NCBI GenBank assembly: GCA_019843655.1
Contig: JACDQD010000004.1
Coordinates: forward strand, 3,658,001 to 3,722,000
Origin: Lethocerus indicus
Lineage: Eukaryota; Arthropoda; Insecta; Hemiptera; Belostomatidae
DNA length: 64,000 nt
Reading direction: 5' to 3'
Positions 59,201-64,000 of this stretch are shown in pieces (position 1 is the stretch's first letter; each line of letters opens with the position of its first letter). The translations under genes and the position numbers were made by a program. A model generated the notes under the pieces. It was not told where the DNA came from. It did not search any database and worked only from the letters and a program-made list of their open reading frames with translations.

Positions 59201-60270
59201 ATTGACAATATAACATAAACAGGTTGTCTGGTTGCTAAGCGTGTGCCGGGGCGGGATTTCTATTAACGTCCCACGAAGAGGAAGCAAAGTGAATTCAGTC
59301 TCCGAGATAGGATCAGTCCTGCGACGGAAATGACGGAGGTAGAGACAAAGGGGGCCAAGAATCAGAGGACGGGAACATCGGCGAGGAACGAAGAATAGGA
59401 TTTGGAGAAAGTGGAAGAGAGGGATAGAGGCATCTCTCCCTCTTCGTTTGTTCCACAATCAAACAGCGAAAAAAATAATCTCGACCAAAAGCACTCGTAC
59501 TCGTCCTTTTCATCACTAAGAATACCCTTCAGCCCCATTGTACCCAATTGAGATTTCGCGGGTGCATCCAATCTCTTTCTTTCGATTTAATTTGGCTGAT
59601 CTGGGTCAAATCAAAACTGGCGCTCTAGTAACCGGTCACGTCTTGACACAGTGATATTTGTTTTGCATTTTTCTATCATTTTTTATAATACATCAATAGA
59701 AAACATATATCGGCAAGAGCCGTCTAATATATTTAAAAAAGTGTTACTAATATTTCAAGGTATTTTTTGAGGTCCCTAAAGATTTGGAATAGCATTACTC
59801 GTGAGATTAATTTCTCTACTCGCTTAATGGCCTCAATTGTTCCCGTACGCTATTTGATACCTGATGTTTGTTTGCAGGCGGGACTTAGTATATGAATGTA
59901 TCCTATATTACCCCTCTGAAGCAGGCGCGTCCAACGGAGAGGTACAAGCGGCCGAATTCGGCGTCGCGGACGGCCGCATTGTTTCAGATTGACGAGATAA
60001 ACAGAAGACAGAACGTTTGCCGCGCTATCAGCATTGAGGCCCGGATCGAGTGGATCGTATATATGATTCATAGGGGTGGATTCGGAAGGTGAGAGCCCGT
60101 GAGAGAAGCCGGCTTATATAGCTAGGCGGCTTACACCGAACCTCCGTCGCCTTCACTCATTCAACCAGTAGCCCCTTTTCAACTCTCTTGTTTCATACAA
60201 CATTGTCTTTCATCGAATTACTTCCAGACGACCCACTCTCCCATGCTGTTTCCCAGGACGTTTCAGAGTC
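59201..60270. other. Purine-biased GC block and mixed noncoding DNA
   Basis: 59330-59430 is about 80% purine on the + strand, and the Ser/Pro/Leu-rich minus-strand frames across it follow from that. 59870-60260 is GC-richer with frames open on both strands. No gene is recognised. Confidence 0.6.
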
Positions 60271-61720
60271 CGATGGAATTTTTTGTCTACTGCTGCTAAG
60301 TTTACATATCTCTTGCTTATCCATTGGAGCCTTCCGATACACCAGCATGTTGGTTGCTGTTTATTCCAATAGCGATAGTAACTATTTGGTTAGTACCGTG
60401 CATACGTATTTCAAGTCCCGATGGATAACGATGTATAATGATGAAGTGGAAAAGATAGAAATGTGAAGGATTTCATTACGTTTTAAATTCATTTTATGAT
60501 CCTCAAAATCAGCCTAATTAAATGTGCAAGTGATTACCACTCATTTAATCTGTATATTTTACAATTAACTGTAATAATTCCGTGTTATATTCGGGGAGTT
60601 GGAATTGCGAACTAAGACCTACACTGTGGAGTACGGATATTATCACACAAACGGCCTCCTAATCCGCAAGGATTTTCTTTACCTACATTTCGAGAGAATG
60701 ATACTAATAAATTTAATTTAACATACCTAATTGCCATTATAAATTGCGGCTTATCTGAACAATGAAATGTCCATTACCGGCCCGAGGATTAGTTTAATAA
60801 ATGTTTCATGTAATTGTAAAGCACATTGCACTGTAAAAACGTTAATACTAATGGTAGGCCAATCGATGTACATCTCGGACAAGAACTGTAAAAGAATTTT
60901 TTATGCAATCTAGATCCTTTTGCGAGATGAAAGTATTTCTCTTTTTTAACGAGGTTCGCTGTGATTATTTATCCATTTATACAAATCCGTCTCAATTTTT
61001 TGTTTACGAGTTGTTCGTATTACGGTAACAAATTAACTGATCATTCCTCAATAAAATGAGCGCTAAGAATCGAGATGCTGTAAGTAATTTTACCCTTTCC
61101 TGTACAAGAGGGACCCAATTCCGAGAAAGAAATATCGAAAGTGCGGTAAAACACTTCCAAAAATACCAAGAAAATTCATTGAAATAATGAAAGGAACGTG
61201 AAATACCATAGCGCCTAGGTGCGCGGTAAAGATTCACACTACTAGCATTTTAAAAGGTTTGACATAAGATATCTGATCCGCTATGTTAATTTTCCCTCAT
61301 TCATTGTACTGGCTACGTATACTATTAGTATTGCTGTCTATGTTCTTAGACGGGCTGCATATTTCACGACTCAAAAAACTTTCAATTTAAGAACTCTGTC
61401 CTACCATTCTCTGAAAATATCCCAATAAAAACGTGTTCAACGTCAGTATAAGTTAGTTCATTGTTAACTCAAATATTTTATAATATAATATATATATTTA
61501 ATATACTTTATAATATAATATAATATATAGTGTTTATTGTAACGCACATTAGAATTGTCGTAGTAAACATATCTGTTAGTATACATCTATGTATGCGTAT
61601 CAAATATACCGCATTTCCACCGCTAATAAATACTTATACCTTCTGCACAGGTGTGATTTCATTATTATTCTAGTTTATGGCGGGAGTACATTAGACTAGG
61701 AAGCAGTATAAATTAGGATG
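60271..61720. other. AT-rich noncoding stretch
   Basis: AT-rich. TTTATAATATAATATA occurs at 61477-61492 and again at 61507-61522, a 16-bp direct repeat in low-complexity AT sequence. Nothing else is supported. Confidence 0.7.
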
Positions 61721-64000
61721 AGTTTTTGGTTGGGCAGTAGGATCTCAACTGGGTGGTAACTGTGTGCAGGGGCTTTGTCCCAGCCCTGAACCTTCAACTA
61801 GACAGCAAACTCGCGTAAACCGCGCCTCTGACACTTAGCGCCTCCCGACCCTTCGCTTTGATCCCCCTCCTCCTCCCTCACATCCCCCATTTCACCGACT
61901 GTACCTACCTACAGGTGGAGTTAACATTTCCAGCTTCGACCCTGCCAAATTCACTTCCAGGAATATCATCCGACGGTGCATCGCCAATGCGTTTAATGGT
62001 GTGCGTCCATTAACGCGGTACAAACGAAACCGGCAATCGCCGTTCCGGTCCACGGACCGTTCTACAAATTGACCGCCTTCATAATACCTAATACGCAAAC
62101 ATTCGTTACTAAGGGTAGTATGGAACCTATTTTATTTTCATTCCCAAATAGAACAATATACAAAATATGAAGAGATTTCTTCATTACTCTTTTATTAGTC
62201 CTTATTTCTAAGTGAAATAATATTTATAGCTTTTCTAAAACAAATATACGGGAAAAGATGAGAAGGTAGAACCCTCCAAGAGCGCTCATTTTTACATGCT
62301 GTTACGCATGTTTTCTTCTCCCATGGCCCTTTTCAGAAGCGTCCGTTCAATGTATGTAAATTAATAAATGTAAACATTTCCATTGTTCGCGGAAAAATTT
62401 AACTAATACGATTATGTCGCTTTTATATTTATCGATACAGCTTAAAATCTAAGGAATGCAAATTTAGACTTATCCGCTAATTTTATTTCATATTGTAGTA
62501 TTCATTCCCACCGCGAGTGAGTCATTTTTATATATCTGAATTGGAAAAGGCGTAAGGTTAAAAAATTAATACAACCGGTGAACGCTGTATGTTAACCAGT
62601 TTTTCGCGTGCCCTCGATCCAAAAGCGATAGCCCGAGCGTAAAATTCATAAACTCCGGCGGAGCAGGCAAGACCGCGAGCAAATGTTTGCCTTCCGTATA
62701 ATGAGGGTTGTATAAACAAATTAAAATTTCAAATCATTTCCCCCGCCCCCCCCCCACCCTCACCATTTATTTCGAACCTAGCCGCTCAATTAGCCGCTCT
62801 TCAATTTATATTAAAAGATAGTTCCTATTTAAAACGAGGGGTCAACCTGTCGCCAATCGTGCAGATTTTTGAAAATTATTATGGAATGAAAGAAGAAAGA
62901 CTCGGTTTTTCGTGATAAATCGTAATTTAAAAACGAATTCTTGCTCGGTTCTGTAATTCCTAAGCAACAGCTATGTTCAATGTTTCTTTGTGCTTATCCG
63001 AGTCAAAGGACGGTTCGGAATGAAATCCCCCGCTTGGAAATAACTAACTTCCGATTATTAATTATGCAAATGTCGGATTTGTGAGGAAAAATTGCGCAAT
63101 TAACTAAGTAATGAATTTCATCCAACTTTACTACATTAACGATTAATATACTTCCCCTTAATATCTCAAGCAATTTCGAACCGCCGACCCTGAAAAATCA
63201 TCAAGGGTTGTTCTTTTAATATTTAATTAGATTAAACTTTATTATATATTTACACACTTTTGTTTCACTATACAAGTTAACAAACAACAATTACCTACAT
63301 AAGTTATAGGTAACAACCTCTCGGACGACAAATGCTTTAAGTGTTGAATAGCCTTTTCATGAAAATTGTAGGTTGTGGATGGATTAATTTTGATTTTCCA
63401 ACTTAGAATGTATTTTTTTCCTAATAAGAATTTGATATTTACTATGTTTGTTCGTGGTAACATATTTAAATAGAAGGTACTACACTTCGGTCGTAACCAA
63501 AAGCCGACGCATATAGACGATTCTGGGAGTGTCTCGAATGTGTGATCACTCGTGTGTGATTTTCTGTACTCATTCGCCCGTACGGTCCTCCCATACGAGT
63601 GGTAATACTCGAGCTCTGTAAGAACCCCGAAATACCTTGAAGTATACTGATCTGTGGGAGTCCGAAATCAATATTTTTGGCAGTGCAAACTGTTGTTTCT
63701 AACTAACGAAATAGCTCCGTCGTTCCGTAATTTCGTGTGTTATTCCCTCGTGAATTTGGAAACCGGTTAAATTGGAGCGCCCTCAGCTAATATTCAGCAG
63801 TAGCGTTCCTCACTCGCGGGGCTACCGCACCACCATGCCATCTCCCAATGGAGGAATTCACCGGTAAAGGTATTTGCCCGCCGGCCGTCCGATCGTAATA
63901 GCACAGAGCCGAATTTAAAACGCGTCAATTGGAATTTACGACTGACCAATTTCAGCCTGTAATTCGATTAATTGTATTTAAAATACCAAGAGCACGGTAC
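61721..64000. other. Mixed noncoding stretch to window end
   Basis: 61721-62090 is GC-richer and C-rich at 61861-61892. 62740-62759 is C5-G-C10-A-C3. A 7-bp inverted repeat (TTACCTA/TAGGTAA) lies at 63291-63313. 63500-64000 is moderately GC-rich with TGTGTGAT-type repeats near 63540. Short frames are unrecognised. Confidence 0.65.
62740..62759 (-). repeat. Poly-C tract, C5-G-C10-A-C3
   Basis: A C-rich run on the + strand containing ten consecutive C residues at 62746-62755. The minus strand is the G-rich one and could join a quadruplex. Confidence 0.9.

Noticed and set aside
1..64000. CRISPR arrays, prophage, bacterial operons, rRNA genes, LTR retrotransposons
   Set aside because: No regularly spaced repeats, no ribosome-binding-site-plus-ORF arrangement, no rRNA words, and no long direct terminal repeats or reverse-transcriptase/integrase motifs were seen.

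Overview
This 64 kb window looks like noncoding DNA (intergenic or large-intron) from a eukaryote. No reading frame exceeds 160 codons. Several of the longer frames lack an ATG, overlap equally open frames on the other strand, or are translations of simple repeats. I see no bacterial-type operons, ribosome-binding sites, tRNA clusters, rRNA, CRISPR arrays, phage genes or complete transposons. Base composition is AT-rich by eye (about 60%), with CpG plainly not depleted. Long (AT)n microsatellites and long G or C homopolymers are scattered through it. Together these suit a weakly methylated invertebrate, perhaps an arthropod, but no gene fixes the taxon.

Layout: AT-rich stretches rich in TAATTA-type words alternate every 1-2 kb with GC-richer islands of 200-700 bp. 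The main islands are near 1.1-1.3, 3.5-3.8, 5.3-5.9, 9.1-10.2, 14.2-14.4, 17.1-17.6, 18.9-19.3, 22.2-22.5, 25.3-26.0, 27.0-27.3, 28.7-31.0, 38.6-40.2, 42.2-43.3, 49.2-49.6, 51.2-51.7, 53.0-53.4, 56.1-57.0, 58.1-58.6 and 59.2-60.2 kb. The alternation resembles regulatory DNA around a developmental gene, but that is inference because no exon of such a gene is recognisable.

What the sequence does support is structural. There are four (AT)n tracts of 43-48 bp, two clear G-quadruplex motifs on the + strand and one on the - strand. There is a set of hairpins and palindromes, including a perfect 22-bp palindrome at 57916, a miRNA-precursor-like hairpin at 4042-4104, a hairpin cluster at 1127-1297, and four consecutive hairpins at 34665-34747 beside a T/G-rich strand-asymmetric island. 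There are purine and pyrimidine tracts, several short direct repeats, and one degenerate tRNA-like (SINE-head-like) sequence near 47.0 kb. Three weak exon-like signals, near 13.2, 49.8 and 51.2 kb, are given at low confidence.

No set of genes can be said to work together here. All scanning was by eye, so some repeats and hairpins will have been missed. Chance expectations quoted are rough 4^-n estimates, not measured statistics.
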